64,000 nucleotides of DNA from Pseudoxanthomonas sp. NC8 (GCA_025232375.1 CP060419.1:3347001-3411000), one strand, 5' to 3'; positions 11,542-23,066 are shown, counted from the first letter of the stretch. Made by a program: numbers and translations. The notes: generated by a model from the sequence alone, not told the origin.

Positions 11542-13482
11542 ATGAACAAGCGTGGCGGCGGTTTGCGGAAGATGGCGGGCCTGGTGCTGGCCTGCGCATT
11601 GGCGGGACCGGCGGCGGCGGCCGACTACGGCCACTACCTGCTCGGCGACACCGCCGCGAAGACGCCCGGCCGGGTCCAGCCCGGCCTGCTGCTGATGGGC
11701 GGCGGCGACCGCAACTTCGACGCGTTGCACTGGTTCATGGACAAGGCCGGCCACGGCCACATCGTCGTGCTGCGCGCCTCGCAGGGCGGCGAGATCGGCG
11801 AGGAATTCTTCAACGAGGTCGGCGGGATTGCCTCTGTCGAGACCTTCGTGTTCAAGGACCGCGAAGCGGCGTTCGACCCGGCCGTGCTGGCCGCGCTCAA
11901 GCGCGCCGACGGCATCTTCCTCGCCGGCGGCGACCAGTCGCGCTACGTGCGCTACTGGCGCGGCACGCCGGTGGCCGAGGCCTGGACGCGCACGTGCGTG
12001 CCGGCAAGCCGCTGGGTGGCACCAGCGCCGGGCTGGCGGTGCAGGGCGAGTATCTCTACGGTGCGATGGATGGCGGCAGCCAGACCAGCCCGGCGGCACT
12101 GGCCGATCCGCTCGGCGACGGCAACACCATCGAGACCGGCTTCCTGCATCTGGACCGACTCGAGGGCGTCATCACCGACACCCACTTCAGCGAACGCGGC
12201 CGGCTCGGCCGGCTGGCCGCCTTTCCTCGCCAAGGGCGAGGCGCTGGCCGGCAAGCCGCTGCTCGGACTGGGCGTGGACGAGGACGCGGCGGTGGCGGTG
12301 GAAGGCGACGGCCGCGCCCGCGTCTACGCGACCACGCCAGGTGCCGGCGCGACGGTGGTCAAGGGCGGCTTCGCGCAGAAGCAGGCCGAAGACGCGCCGA
12401 TGCAGCTGGCCCGGCTAGAAACCGTGTTCGCCGGCACCGGGTCGGTGCTGCACCTGCCGTCGGGCAGGGTCGAGCGTCCGGACGCGCAGCGCCGCTACGC
12501 GGTGCGCGACGGCGTGCTGGTCGCGCTCGACGCGCCGCTGCTGGTGATCCACGGCGGCGCCGGCGTCGAACGCGCCGGCCTGTCGGCGGCCGAGGAAGCC
12601 GAAGCACGCAAGGCGCTGGCCGCGGCGCTGCGCGCCGGGCACGCGCAACTGGAGGCCGGCAAGCCGGCGGTGGACGCGGTGACCGCCGCGATCCGCATCC
12701 TCGAGGATGCACCGCAGTTCAACGCCGGCCGTGGCGCCGTGTTCAACCATGACGGCCGCAACGAACTGGACGCCTCGCTGATGGACGGTGCCAGCGGCAA
12801 GGCCGGCGCGATTGCCGGCGTGCACCGGGTGCGCAACCCGATCACGCTCGCCCGGGCGGTGATGGACCGCTCGAAGCACGTGATGATGGTCGGCGACGGT
12901 GCCGAAGCGTTTGCGGCCGAGCAGGGCCTCGAACTGGTCGACCCGTCGTACTTCCGTACCGAGAAACGCTGGCAGCAGTTGCAGCAGGCGCTGGCGGAGG
13001 AAGCCGGGGCGCAGGCGTCCGGCACGCTGCTGGAACTGCCGGGCAAGGCCTACTTCGGCACGGTCGGCGCGCTGGCCCTGGACACGCAGGGCAGGCTGGC
13101 CGCCGGCACCTCCACCGGCGGGATGACCAACAAGCGCTACGGCCGCGTCGGCGATGCGCCGATCATCGGTGCCGGCACCTGGGCCGACGCACGCTGCGCG
13201 GTGTCGGGCACCGGCTGGGGCGAGTTCTACATCCGCGCCGCCGCCGCGCACGAAATCTGCGCGCGCGTGCGCCTGGCCGGACAGCCGCTGGCCCGCGCTG
13301 CCGAGGCGGTGATCGACCGCGACATCCCCGCCGCCGGCGGCGATGGCGGCGCCATCGCGCTGGGCGCCGACGGCAGCGTCGCCTTCCCGTTCAACACCGA
13401 GGGCATGTACCGCGGCTGGATCGGTGCCGACGGCGTGCCGCACGTGGCGGTGTTCCGCGGCGAGGAACTGCCGCTGCCGTGA
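11542..13482 (+). CDS. Secreted fusion: cyanophycinase-like (S51) plus isoaspartyl peptidase/L-asparaginase (T2)
   Basis: About 645 residues. A signal peptide ([15 protein letters not shown]) precedes an S51 domain: [24 protein letters not shown], the Ser nucleophile in GGTSAGLAV, and [13 protein letters not shown]. After about residue 330 an Ntn-hydrolase begins at [12 protein letters not shown], with [17 protein letters not shown], the catalytic Thr in FGTVGAL and [10 protein letters not shown]. In known cyanophycin breakdown, cyanophycinase releases beta-Asp-Arg and an isoaspartyl dipeptidase splits it, so both steps would sit in one exported protein. The frame is lost between about 11980 (CCTGG for CCCTGG) and 12228 (extra T). 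The junction between domains is in one frame, so the fusion is real. Substrate use is inferred. Confidence 0.82.
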   Translation: MNKRGGGLRKMAGLVLACALAGPAAAADYGHYLLGDTAAKTPGRVQPGLLLMGGGDRNFDALHWFMDKAGHGHIVVLRASQGGEIGEEFFNEVGGIASVETFVFKDREAAFDPAVLAALKRADGIFLAGGDQSRYVRYWRGTPVAEAWTRTCVPASRWVAPAPGWRCRASISTVRWMAAARPARRHWPIRSATATPSRPASCIWTDSRASSPTPTSANAAGSAGWPPFLAKGEALAGKPLLGLGVDEDAAVAVEGDGRARVYATTPGAGATVVKGGFAQKQAEDAPMQLARLETVFAGTGSVLHLPSGRVERPDAQRRYAVRDGVLVALDAPLLVIHGGAGVERAGLSAAEEAEARKALAAALRAGHAQLEAGKPAVDAVTAAIRILEDAPQFNAGRGAVFNHDGRNELDASLMDGASGKAGAIAGVHRVRNPITLARAVMDRSKHVMMVGDGAEAFAAEQGLELVDPSYFRTEKRWQQLQQALAEEAGAQASGTLLELPGKAYFGTVGALALDTQGRLAAGTSTGGMTNKRYGRVGDAPIIGAGTWADARCAVSGTGWGEFYIRAAAAHEICARVRLAGQPLARAAEAVIDRDIPAAGGDGGAIALGADGSVAFPFNTEGMYRGWIGADGVPHVAVFRGEELPLP

Positions 13483-13484
13483 GC

Positions 13485-13983
13485 TCAGGCCAGCAGCGCC
13501 TCGTAGCGCTGCAGGTCGGCGACCCAAACAGCAGAACACCACCTCGCGCACGCGCCGCGCGGGAAACGCGGCCACCGTGGCCACCGCCAGTGGCGCGGCC
13601 AGCTCCGGCGGGTAGCCGTACACGCCGGTGCTGATCGAGGGGAACGCCACGCACGCGCACCCATGCGCCTCGGCCAGCGCAAGGCTGTTGCGGTAGCACG
13701 CGGCCAGCAGCGCCGGTTCGTCGTGGCCGCCACCGCGCCAGACCGGGCCGACGGTGTGGATCACATATCGCGCCGGCAGGCGATAGCCGCCGGTGATCCG
13801 CGCCTGCCCGGTCGGGCAACCGCCGAGCGCGCGGCATTCGGCCAGCAGCTGCGGACCCGCGGCGCGGTGGATCGCGCCGTCCACGCCGCCGCCGCCGAGC
13901 AGCGAGCTGTTGGCCGCGTTGACGATCGCATCCGCCGCCAGCGTGGTGATATCGGCATGAACCGCGCGCAGCCTGGGGGCCAT
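13485..13983 (-). CDS. Macro-domain protein (O-acetyl-ADP-ribose deacetylase-like)
   Basis: A single macro domain binding ADP-ribose or derivatives. Characteristic parts are [38 protein letters not shown] and [12 protein letters not shown], as in YmdB-type deacetylases. Length is about 165 residues. The last ~15 codons need a base or two restored near 13530 to give [14 protein letters not shown]. It starts 11 bases after the stop of the small gene upstream, so the two are probably co-transcribed. It converges on the fusion peptidase with a 2-base gap. Confidence 0.87.
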
Positions 13984-13994
13984 CGCGGCGGCGC

Positions 13995-14222
13995 TCAGAA
14001 TCCCCTGCCGGCCGGCAGCTGCTTCAGTGCGGCGATCGCATCGGACAGCGCGTCGACCTCGGTGTTCTCGAGGCCGCCGCGGACTTCATGCTCCGAGGCG
14101 AACAGGCCCTGCTCGAGCAGGCGCAGGATGGTCTCGTGCTGGGTCCAGCCACGGGCGACCGAAACCCGGCGGATACGCTCGGTAAGGATCGGGTCGATGT
14201 CGCGAAGCACCAGGTCGGTCAT
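13995..14222 (-). CDS. Small conserved protein with ribbon-helix-helix-like N-terminus
   Basis: 75 residues. The N-terminal half ([17 protein letters not shown], then [18 protein letters not shown]) resembles the strand-helix-helix plan of FitA/VapB-type antitoxins, but no toxin gene is adjacent. The start ATG 14222 has GGGGGAAGG upstream. The C-terminal part ([20 protein letters not shown]) is predicted helical. Its function is unknown. It may be an orphan regulator of the macro-domain gene that follows it. Confidence 0.65.
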   Translation of the reverse strand: MTDLVLRDIDPILTERIRRVSVARGWTQHETILRLLEQGLFASEHEVRGGLENTEVDALSDAIAALKQLPAGRGF

Positions 14223-14306
14223 GCGCCTTCCCCCTTCGGCGTCGGGTTCGTCCCGCGCCAAGACTGCCACGAATCCCGCTGCGCCAGAGTGCAGGGCGGA
14301 TGCCGT

Positions 14307-15634
14307 TCATCCGCCCGGCGGTGCGACCCCCGGCTCGCGGATGCGCCGCCACAGCCAGCCCAGCAGCAGCAGCGTCGGTACCACGGTCAGCGCGCTCAGG
14401 CCGAAGAACGTCGCGTAGGAACTGGCCTCGACCAAGGTAGCCGGACAGGCCGCCGGCGAACTTGCCCGGCAGGTTGGCCAGCGACACCATCAACGCGAAC
14501 TGGGTAGCGGTGAAGTCGCGATCGGTGAGCGAGGACATGAACGCCCATAAAGGGTGGTGCCGGCGAACCCCTGGGCGACGTTGTCGGCGGTGATCGCCGC
14601 ATAGAACGCCCAGATTTCGGACGGATGCCGGGCCATCAGCAGGAACGCCAGGTTGGACAGGGCCACGCCCAGCGCCGCCACCAGCAGCATCCGGCGGAAG
14701 CCGAACGCGGCCACGCATACGCCGCCGAGGAAGGCCCCGCCGATCCCGGCCCAGATGCCGTAGAGCTTGGACACCGTGGCGATGTCGGCCTTGCTGTAGC
14801 CGGAGTCCAGGTAGAACGGACCGGCCATCACCCCGATCACCTTGGTCGGGGAACTTGAACAGGCCCACGAACAGCAGCAGCACGATGCCGAAGGCGACGC
14901 CGTTGTTGCGGAAGAAGCTGGAGAACGGTTGCCAGAACGCGCCGATGAAATCGATCCGGCGCTGCACCGTGGACTCCGGCGCCACCGGTTCGCGGCTGAG
15001 CAGGGTGGCCAGCAGCGGCAGCGCCATCAGCGCGGCCATGCCGAGGTAGGCCGCCGTCCAGCCGGCGAAGTCGGTAAGGTACAGCGCACCGGCGCCACCG
15101 AGGATCAGGCCGATCCGGTAGCCCAGCGTGTAGGTTGCCGCCAGCGCGGCCTGCGCGTTGGCCGGTGCGATCTCGATGCGGTAGGCGTCGACCACCGAAT
15201 CCCTGGGTGGCGCCGGCGAAGGAGGTGAACAGCACCCAGCCCACCAGCGGCATCACCCCCAGTTCCGGGCGGACGAAGGCCAGCGCGCCCAGCCCCAGCG
15301 CCACGCCCAGCTGCGCGGCCAGCAGCCACGAGCGGCGCCGGCCGAGCAGGCCCAGCGGCGCGAACACGTAGCGGTCCAGCAGCGGCGCCCACAGGAACTT
15401 GAACAGGTAGAAGAAGCTGGTAAGGCTGATCAGGCCGATGCTGTGCAGGTCCAGCCCGGCGTCGCGCAGGCGGGTGGACAGGGTCAGCGAAGCGATCGGC
15501 AGGAACGGCAGGCCGCAGCCGAACCCGAACAGGGCCATGGTCAGCGCCGCGGGCGTGCCGAAGGCGCGGCGGATCCCGGCCCAGCCCTTGTACGACGGCT
15601 TGTCCGCGGTCGCCACCCCGTCTCCGCCGCTCAC
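14307..15634 (-). CDS. ampG: AmpG-like MFS permease (muropeptide transporter family)
   Basis: About 440 residues with twelve likely membrane segments. The family start FGFGCGLPFL, SFFYLFKFLWAPLLDRYV and the loop GLLGRRRSWLL are typical of AmpG, which imports anhydromuropeptides into the cytoplasm. GTG 15634 overlaps the xth stop as GTGA; GTG 15616, with GGAG upstream, is an alternative. Frame repairs are needed at 15202 (CCAGGG for CCAGG), 14840-14845 (FPDQVIGV restored), 14550 and 14435 (CCTTGG). With anmK elsewhere in the window it fits peptidoglycan recycling, but the substrate is not proven. Confidence 0.8.
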
Positions 15635-16440
15635 GCGCCGCCGTCCGCGTAGTCCACGGTGAAGGGCGCGTGGTCGGAGAAGCGCTGCTCGCGGTAGATC
15701 GAGCAGCCGCGCAGCCGCTCGCGCAGCGACGGGGTAGCGAACTGGTAGTCGATCCGCCAACCGACGTTGTTGGCGCGTGCCGCGCCGCGGTTGCTCCACC
15801 AGGTGTAGTCCTCGCCCTGCGGATGCAGCACGCGGTACGCGTCGACCCAGCCGCGGCCGGCCTTGGCGTCGGCATCTTCCGCCAGGTCCGCGCACAGGCC
15901 GTTGAGCCAGTCGCGCTCCGGCGGCAGGCAGCCGGAGTTCTTCTGGTTGGAAGTCCAGTTTTTGATGTCCAGCCTGGTGCGGACGATGTTCCAGTCGCCG
16001 CACAGCACGTAGTCGCGGCCGCTGGCCAGCCACTGGTCCAGGATCGGCCTGAGCCATTCCATGACTGGAACTTGTAGCCCCTGGCGCAGCTCGCCGGACG
16101 AACCGGACGGGATGTAGAACGAGACCACGCTCAGGTTGCCGAAGCGCGCCTCGATGTAGCGCCCTTCCTCGTCGAAATCCGGCCGCCCCAGCGAGGTGCG
16201 CACTTCATCCGGCTCGCGCCGGGCGTAGATCGCCACGCCGCTGTAGCCCTTCTTGGTACTCGCGTCGCGGTAGAAGCAGTGGTGCCCGTCGGGCCGGAAG
16301 CGCGGATCGGTGAGCTGGTCCTCCTGCGACTTGGTCTCCTGCAGGCAGACCACGTCCGCCTGCTGCGTGTCGAGCCAGTCGAAGAAGCCCTTGCTCGCGG
16401 CCGAGCGGATGCCATTGGCGTTGAAACTGATGATGCGCAT
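15631..16440 (-). CDS. xth: Exodeoxyribonuclease III (AP endonuclease)
   Basis: Repairs abasic sites and 3'-blocked ends. Exonuclease III motifs are [29 protein letters not shown] and SDHAPF; the His of the last is the catalytic base. It is read through without a stop at 269 residues. The segment [12 protein letters not shown] is odd. The DNA there fits LRQGYKFQVMEW if one G is removed from CCAGGGG and one added at CCAG, so two opposite indels cancel around 16065-16080. Divergent from pyrE. Confidence 0.92.
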   Translation of the reverse strand: MRIISFNANGIRSAASKGFFDWLDTQQADVVCLQETKSQEDQLTDPRFRPDGHHCFYRDASTKKGYSGVAIYARREPDEVRTSLGRPDFDEEGRYIEARFGNLSVVSFYIPSGSSGELRQGLQVPVMEWLRPILDQWLASGRDYVLCGDWNIVRTRLDIKNWTSNQKNSGCLPPERDWLNGLCADLAEDADAKAGRGWVDAYRVLHPQGEDYTWWSNRGAARANNVGWRIDYQFATPSLRERLRGCSIYREQRFSDHAPFTVDYADGGA

Positions 16441-16590
16441 GCGGGAAGCGTGTGCGGGCCAGCCGCTAGCCTAACCAATCGCCGCGTGCCCGGCCCGGCC
16501 TGCGCGCCTGCGCCGGCCGGTCGGGGGCCGGCCGCAAGGCGGCCGTCCGGGCCGGGTATCCTATTCACCCCACCCCGCCAGCCGCCGACG

Positions 16591-17249
16591 ATGTCCGACC
16601 ACCGCACCCGTTTCCTGCAACTGGCGCTGGATGCCGACGCATTGCGCTTCGGCGAGTTCACCCTGAAATCCGGCCGGCTCTCGCCCTACTTCTTCAACGC
16701 GGGACGCTTCGACAGCGGCGCGAGCCTGGCCACGCTTGCGGCCTGCTACGCCGATGCGGTCGACGCGGCCGGCCTGCCGTTCGACCTGCTGTTCGGCCCG
16801 GCCTACAAGGGCATCCCGCTGGCCACCGCGCTGGCCTGCGAGTACGCCCGCCGCGGCCGCAACCTGCCGCTGGCGTTCAACCGCAAGGAAGCCAAGGCCC
16901 ATGGCGAGGGCGGCACCCTGATCGGCGCACCGCTGGCCGGGCGCCGCGTGCTGGTGGTGGACGACGTGATCACCGCCGGCACCGCGATCCGCGAGGCGCT
17001 GGCGATCATCGCCGGCGCCGGCGGCACGGTGGCCGGGATTGTCGTGGCCTGGACCGGCAGGAGATCGCCGCCGAGGCCGACCGCCGCTCGGCGGCGCAGG
17101 CGGTGGCCGCTGAAGCCGGGGTGCCGGTTCTGGCCGTGGCCGGGCTCGGCGACCTGCTTGCATTCGCCGACGGAAACGAGAAACTGGCCGCATTCCGCGC
17201 GCCGTTGCTGGCCTACCGTGCCCGCTACGGATGCGACCCGACGGGCTGA
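16591..17249 (+). CDS. pyrE: Orotate phosphoribosyltransferase
   Basis: Transfers phosphoribose from PRPP to orotate in UMP synthesis. The PRPP loop [13 protein letters not shown] and the substrate loop [13 protein letters not shown] are present, as is [14 protein letters not shown] near the N-terminus. Length is about 219 residues. A C is missing near 17050 (CCTGG for CCCTGG); restoring it gives [17 protein letters not shown] and the end [12 protein letters not shown] at 17247-17249. Start ATG 16591. The gene pair xth/pyrE is divergent with a 150-base gap. Confidence 0.92.
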
Positions 17250-17268
17250 CTGACAGCAGGGGGCTGCC

Positions 17269-17972
17269 GTGACGCCAGTGAAGACACACCACAGCACCTT
17301 GATGGCAGTGCTCGCGACGGGCCTGCTGCTGCCCGCGCAGGCGATCGCCCGAGCCAAGCCGGAAGCCAACAAAAAGCTGTACTGCTGGAACGAGAACGGC
17401 CAGCGCAAGTGCGCCGACTCGTTGCCACCGGAAGCCATGGCGGCCGCCCGCGAAGAGATCAGTGTCAGCAGCGGCCTGCGCACCGGCGAGGTGCAGCGCG
17501 CGATGACCGGCGAGGAACGCGCCGCCCAGGCCGAGGAAGAAGCCAAGCGCAAGACCGAGGCCCTGGCCGTCGAAACCCGCCGCCGCACCGATAAGGCGAT
17601 GCTGACCTCGTTCCAGACCGAGGAGGAGCTGCGCCGGGTGTTTGCCGAGCGGATCAACCTGGTCGACAACAGCATCAACACCGCGCGCTTCAACGTGAAC
17701 AGCCTGCGCGAAGGCCTGGTCACACCCTGCTGCGCAGCGCCGGCGAACGGGAGCTGTCCGGCCAGCCGGTCGCGGACAAGCTCGCCGGCGACATCCGGGT
17801 ACGGCATACGCAACTGCTCTACCACACCGCCCTGCAGGCCAGCTTCGAACGGCAGCGTGCCGAGCTGGACCAGGAGATCGAGCAGATCATGACGCGCTAC
17901 CGCGAACTGAAGGCCAGCGACGCGCCGGGTGCGCGGGTGGCCGCTTCACTGCCGCCGGCAGTGAAGCAGTAG
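17269..17972 (+). CDS. Exported DUF4124-like coiled-coil protein
   Basis: GTG 17269 starts a protein with a signal peptide (LMAVLATGLLLPAQAIARA), then a DUF4124-like segment (KKLYCWNENGQRKCADSLP) with two Cys. A long charged coiled-coil follows (EERAAQAEEEAKRKTEALAVE, then HTQLLYHTALQASFERQRAEL). A 2-base insertion near 17723 (CACACC for CACC) shifts the frame; the repaired end is PPAVKQ-stop at 17970-17972. It is probably periplasmic. It begins 20 bases after pyrE and may be co-transcribed. I recognise no enzyme motif. Confidence 0.7.
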
Positions 17973-18197
17973 GCGTTCCGCGCCGACCCCACCGGTGGCG
18001 GCCGGCGCTCCGCGGCGGGTGGATCCGCGCCGGGGCGCGCGCAACGACTCTGACACCGGCGAGCCGACACCCGCGTGCGATGCGGGCCCGCTATCGCATC
18101 CGTGGACGTCCAGGGACGCCGGGGCGCCGGCCGGACGGGCGCTCCACGCCTGCCGGCGCATCCGGGCGACGGGCCTGCCTTGCCGGCGCCTGCCGGC

Positions 18198-20516
18198 TCA
18201 GAAGTCCAGGTCCGCGTCCGGCAGCTGCACGCGCAGCTGTTCGCGGTAGAGGTCCTTGATCCGGACCAGCGCGTCGGCGTCGTCGGCCTCGAAGCGCAGC
18301 ACCAGCACCGGCGTCGTATTGGAGGCGCGCAGCAGGCCCCAGCCGTCGTTCCAGTCGGCGCGCAGGCCGTCGATGGTGGTCAGGCGCGCGCCAGCGAACG
18401 GGGCGTTCTCCGCCTGCGCGGCGCGGGCGAAGCGGGCCACGATCGCATGCGGGTCGCCCTCCACCGGCACCTTGATCTCCGGCGTGGCCACGCTGTCGGG
18501 CAGCTCGTCCAGCACTTCCGAAGGCGTCTCCATGCGCCCGGCGAGGATCTCCAGCAGGCGCGCCGCGGAGTACAGGCCGTCGTCGAAGCCGTACCAGCGC
18601 TCCTTGAAGAAGAAGTGGCCACTCATCTCGCCGGCCAGCTCGGCCTCGGTCTCGCGCATCTTCGACTTGATCAGCGAGTGCCCGGTCTTCCACATCAGCG
18701 GGCTGCCGCCCTGGCGCAGGATGTAGTCGGACAGCTTGCCGGTGCACTTGACGTCGTAGATCACCAGCGCGCCCGGATTGCGCTGCAGCACGTCGGCCGC
18801 GTAGAGCATCAGCAGGCGGTCGGGGAAGATGATCTTTCCTTCCCGCGTCACCACGCCCAGCCGGTCGCCGTCGCCGTCGAAGGTAAGCCCAGGTCGGCGT
18901 CGAAGCGCTGGACCATCTGCACCTATCCTGGAGGTTGTGCGGCTCGCTCGGGTCCGGATGGTGGTTGGGGAAGCTGCCGTCGACGTCGCAGTACAGCGGG
19001 ATCACTTCCGCGCCGATGGCCTCCAGCAGGCGTGGCGCGATGTCGCCGGCCACGCCGTTGCCGGCGTCGGCGACCACCTTCAGCGGGCGCTCCATCTGCA
19101 CGTCGTCGGCGATGCGGCGGATGTAGTCCTCGTCCACGGCCTGCTGCTGCAACGAGCCGGTGCTGTCGGCGCGATGCAGGCGGCCGTCGCGGATGCGCGT
19201 GTACAGGTCGTAGATCGCGTCGCCGGACAGGGTCTCGCCGCCGACCACGACCTTGAAGCCGTTGTAGTCGGGCGGGTTGTGGCTGCCGGTCACCGCCACG
19301 CCGCTGCCGGCACGCAGGTGGTAGGCGGCGAAGTACACCACCGGCGTGGGCACCATGCCCACGTCGATCACGTTGCGGCCGGCCCTGCGCAGGCCCTCGA
19401 TCAGGCCGCCGGCCAGCTCCGGTCCGGACAGGCGGCCGTCGCGGCCGACCACGATGTCGGTCAGGCCCTGCTCGGCCATGACGCTGCCGATGGCCTTGGC
19501 CGATCCATGCGGCGACCTGCGGGGTCAGTTCGCGACCGACCACGCCCCGGATGTCATAGGCACGGAAGATGCCCGGCTCCACCTGCACGTCGACCACCAC
19601 CGGCGCCGCGCGCGCCGCCGGCTGCGGAGCGGCCTCCTTGGTCGCGCTGTATGGTCTGGCCCAGGGTCGGGACCTCTTCTTCCACCACCGCCGCAACCGT
19701 GCGCCGGCGCAACTGCGGCAGCTTGCCCCAGGCCAGCAGCATCGCGACCACGGCCAGCAGCGCCAGCACTCCGGCTCCGATAAGGCAAGGCAGTGCGCTC
19801 AGGCCGAACGGACCACGCGATACGTCCGGCACCGCGGCGGCGGCGCGCAGGCCGGTCTTGCCGACCTCGCGCGAAAGCACGTCGGCACTGCCCGACAGCG
19901 CGGTGTCGCCGCGTTCGGCGACGTTGTAACCGCCCTGGCGCAGGGCAAGGTAGGCGCCACCCGGGACCTGCGCCTGCTCCAGCCCGGAGGTCAGCAAGGC
20001 CAGCGGCATCCGCACGTAGGCCACCGCGGGCGCGCCGGCGAGGGCCGCGGGCGCAGCCACGCCCAGGCGCGCACCACCTTCGTCGCGGACCACGGCGGCG
20101 ACCGCGCCATCCTGGCTCACGGCCTTTTCCAGCAGGGTAAGGCGTGCGTAGCCGAAGCTGCGCGGATCGGCATACGCGGCGCTCAGGTCGGTGGGCAGGA
20201 ACTGCGCCTGCTCGACCCCCTTGATCCCGGCCGACAGCGCGGCGGCGGCGGCGGCGGCGTTTCCGGAGGCCAGCGCCGACTGCACGTCCTGGCGCTTGAG
20301 CCCGGCATCGAGCGCCCGGGTCTGTGCCGACATCGCGGCGGCCACGGCCGTCACCATGCCATCGCGGGCCGTGGTAAGGTCGCGCTCGCGGGCGTCGGAC
20401 CGCAGCTGGGCCACCCCGCTCCACGCGAACCACCCGGCCAGCAACGCCAGCAGCGCGGCCAGCAACGGCGCGCGCCTCCTCATTTCTTCCTGCGGCGACC
20501 GGCCTGCATCCCTCAT
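18198..20516 (-). CDS. algC: Phosphomannomutase/phosphoglucomutase with N-terminal membrane-sensor extension
   Basis: About 772 residues. The N-terminal ~310 carry two membrane segments ([16 protein letters not shown] and [17 protein letters not shown]) flanking a periplasmic-looking region. The rest is an alpha-D-phosphohexomutase: [11 protein letters not shown], the phosphoserine loop [14 protein letters not shown], the metal loop near 18880 (DGDGDR, rebuilt) and the C-terminal [15 protein letters not shown]. It supplies sugar nucleotides for LPS or exopolysaccharide. Frame repairs are at about 19655, 19494-19499 (CCTTGG on the plus strand), 18925 and 18890. It follows dut and coaBC, as in Pseudomonas. 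The role of the extension is unknown. Confidence 0.87.
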
Positions 20517-20541
20517 CGCTTCATATCCCCCGGTTCTTGCG

Positions 20542-21016
20542 TCAGCGGACTCCGGTGTGGCCGAACCCGCCCTTGGCCACGCGCACTGTCGGCGAAAGTA
20601 TCCACCACCTTCAGGTTTGCTCGCACGATTGGTGCCAACACCAGTTGGGCGATGCGGTCGCCGGGCTGGATCGTGAACGTCTCGCGCCCGCGGTTCCAGA
20701 CGCTGATCAGCAGCGGCCCCTGGTAGTCGGCGTCGATCAGGCCGGTGCCGTTGCCCAGCACGATGCCGTGGCGGTGGCCCAGTCCCGAACGCGGCAGGAC
20801 CAGCGCGCACAGCCCGGGATCGGCGATGTGGATCGACAGTCCGCTCGGCACCAGCGCCGCGTCGCCGGGCTGCAGCACCAGTTCGGCTTCCAGCGCCGCG
20901 CGCAGGTCCATGCCGGCGCTGGAGGCGGTGGCGTATTCGGGCAGCGGCCAGCCGTCGCCAAAGCGCGGGTCGAGCAGCTTCACTTCCAGTTCGTGGGTAT
21001 GCGCCATCGCGTTCAT
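20542..21016 (-). CDS. dut: dUTP diphosphatase
   Basis: Hydrolyses dUTP to dUMP and PPi. Trimeric dUTPase motifs are [31 protein letters not shown] and GDRIAQLVL. The final motif reads [12 protein letters not shown] after removing one A near 20575 (CCAAGG for CCAGG); the stop is then 20542-20544. Length is about 157 residues. The start ATG 21016 overlaps the coaBC stop as ATGA, so translation is probably coupled. Confidence 0.92.
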
Positions 21017-22241
21017 GCCAGCAGACGCTGCGCGATCAGCTCGACCAGCCCGTCGGTAAGGCGCACCTTCGGCGCGGGCGGGAAGTCGCGCTCTCCGCCG
21101 GGCCAGTACGCGGTCATGGCGTTGTCGTCGCTCTCGAAACCGGCGCCGGGCACGCCGACCCGGTTGGCCACGATCAGGTCCAGGCGCTTGGCGGCCAGCT
21201 TCTGCCGGGCGTATTCGGCGACGTTGTCGGTCTCGGCGGCGAAACCGACCACCAGCTTCAGCCCGGCGTCCTCGCGCTGGGCGACCTCGGACAGGATGTC
21301 GGGGTGCGGACCATGTCCAGGTAAGGGTCTCGCCGGTGCCGGTCTTCTTGATCTTGTTCGGCGAGAACGCGCGCGGGGTGTAGTCGGCCACCGCCGCCGC
21401 GCCGATGTAGATGTCGGCGGGCAGCGCGGCGGCCACCGCCTCGCGCATCTGCGCGGCCGAACGCACGTCCACGCGCTGCACCCCCGGCGGCGTGTCCAGT
21501 TGCACCGGACCGGCCACCAGCAGCACCCGCGCGCCCTGCCGCGCGGCGCTGGCGGCCACGGCGAAGCCCATCTTTCCGCTGCTGCGATTGCCGGGAGTAG
21601 CGGACCGGGTCGAGGTCCTCGTAGGTCGGACCGGCGCTGACCACCACCTTCAGCCCCTGCAGCAGGCCGGGACCGGCAGCGGCGGCCGCGCTGGCGGACA
21701 GCCCGGCGACGATCGCATCCGGTTCGCGCAGCCGGCCGGGACCGGATTCGCCTTCGGCCAGCGCGCCCTCGTCGGGTCCGATCACCTCCACCCGCGCGCG
21801 CGCAGGGTCGCCACGTTGGCCTGCGTGGCCGGGTGCCCCCACATGCGGTGGTTCATCGCCGGAGCCACGCTCAGCGGTGCGTCGGTGGTAAGGCACAGGG
21901 TGGTGACCAGGTCGTCGGTAAGGCCGTGGGCCAGCCGCGCCAAGAGGTCGGCGGTCGCCGGGGCGACCAGGACCCGGTCGGCCCAGCGCGCCAGTTCCAG
22001 GTGGCCCATCGCCTGCTCGGCGGTGCTGTCCCACAGGGTGGTCCGCACCGGCTGGCCGGACAGGGCGCAAACTGAGCGGGGTGACGAACTGCTGTGCGCC
22101 CGCGGTCATCGCGACCTGCACCTGCGCGCCGGCATCACGCAGGCGCCGCACCAGTTCCGGGGCCTTGTAGGCGGCGATTCCGCCACCCACGCACAACAGG
22201 ATCCGCTGCCCGCCGAGCGGGCCGGTGGCCGTAGCACTCAC
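21013..22241 (-). CDS. coaBC: Bifunctional phosphopantothenoylcysteine decarboxylase / phosphopantothenate-cysteine ligase
   Basis: Catalyses two steps of coenzyme A synthesis. The FMN-binding CoaC half shows [32 protein letters not shown] and PAMNHRMW; the CoaB half shows [29 protein letters not shown] and VGFAAETDN. About 408 residues. I chose GTG 22241, which has AGGA about nine bases upstream. Several frame repairs are needed (about 22075, 21795, 21590 and 21310). The first gene of coaBC-dut-algC, and divergent from radC, an order shared with other gammaproteobacteria. Confidence 0.9.
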
Positions 22242-22335
22242 CTGACGTTTTCCTACGCTGAACAGGGCGACCAGCTTACTCCAAGCGTCCGCCACGCCGA
22301 TCCCGCCGGCCGCACGCAACGGGCACGCTGGGACC

Positions 22336-23009
22336 ATGCATATCCGCGACTGGCCCCGCAGCGAACGCCCCCGCGAAAAGCTGCTCGGCCGCGGCGCCGG
22401 TGCGCTGTCCGACGCCGAGCTGCTGGCGATCTTCCTCGGCTCGGGCGTGGCCGGCCGCGACGCGGTGCAGACCGCCCGCGACCTGCTCACCGCGCACGGC
22501 CCGCTGCGCCGGCTGCTCGACCGTCCACCCGCGGCGCTGGCGCGCCTGCCGGGGCTCGGCCCGGCCCGCGCCTGCCAGCTGGCGGCGGCGCTGGAACTGG
22601 GCAACCGGCTTATGGCCGCGGCGCTGGAGCGGGGCGATGCGCTGACCGACCCGGTCGCGGCCGGCCGCTATTTCGCCCGCCGGCTGCGTCCGTACCCGCA
22701 CGAGGTGTTCGCCGCGCTGTTCCTCGATACCCGGCACCGCGCGCTGGCCTTCGAGGAGCTGTTCGCCGGCACCATCGATGGCGCCGAGGTGCATCCGCGC
22801 GAAGTGGTGCGCCGCGCCCCGGCGCACAACGCCGCGGCGGTGATCGTCGGCCACAACCACCCGTCCGGCTGCGCCGACCCTCGGCCGCCGACCGCGCGGT
22901 CACCGCCCGGCTGAAGCAGGCGCTGGCGCTGGTCGAGGTCCGCCTGCTGGACCATTTCGTGGTCGGCGACGGGGAGCCCGTATCGCTGGCCGCGCGTGGC
23001 CTGGTCTGA
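22336..23009 (+). CDS. radC: RadC-family JAB/MPN protein
   Basis: Starts [32 protein letters not shown], the RadC N-terminal region, with a helix-hairpin-helix ([18 protein letters not shown]). The JAMM metal motif follows: [16 protein letters not shown], with two His and an Asp. One C is missing near 22880; once restored the end is [12 protein letters not shown] at 23009. About 224 residues. The family was once called a DNA repair protein, but its function is not settled. It is divergent from coaBC. Confidence 0.88.
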
Positions 23010-23066
23010 CCGCATGCCTCCGGCTGGATGCGCGCCACGGTAGATTGCAGGCCCCCACCGCCGGAA

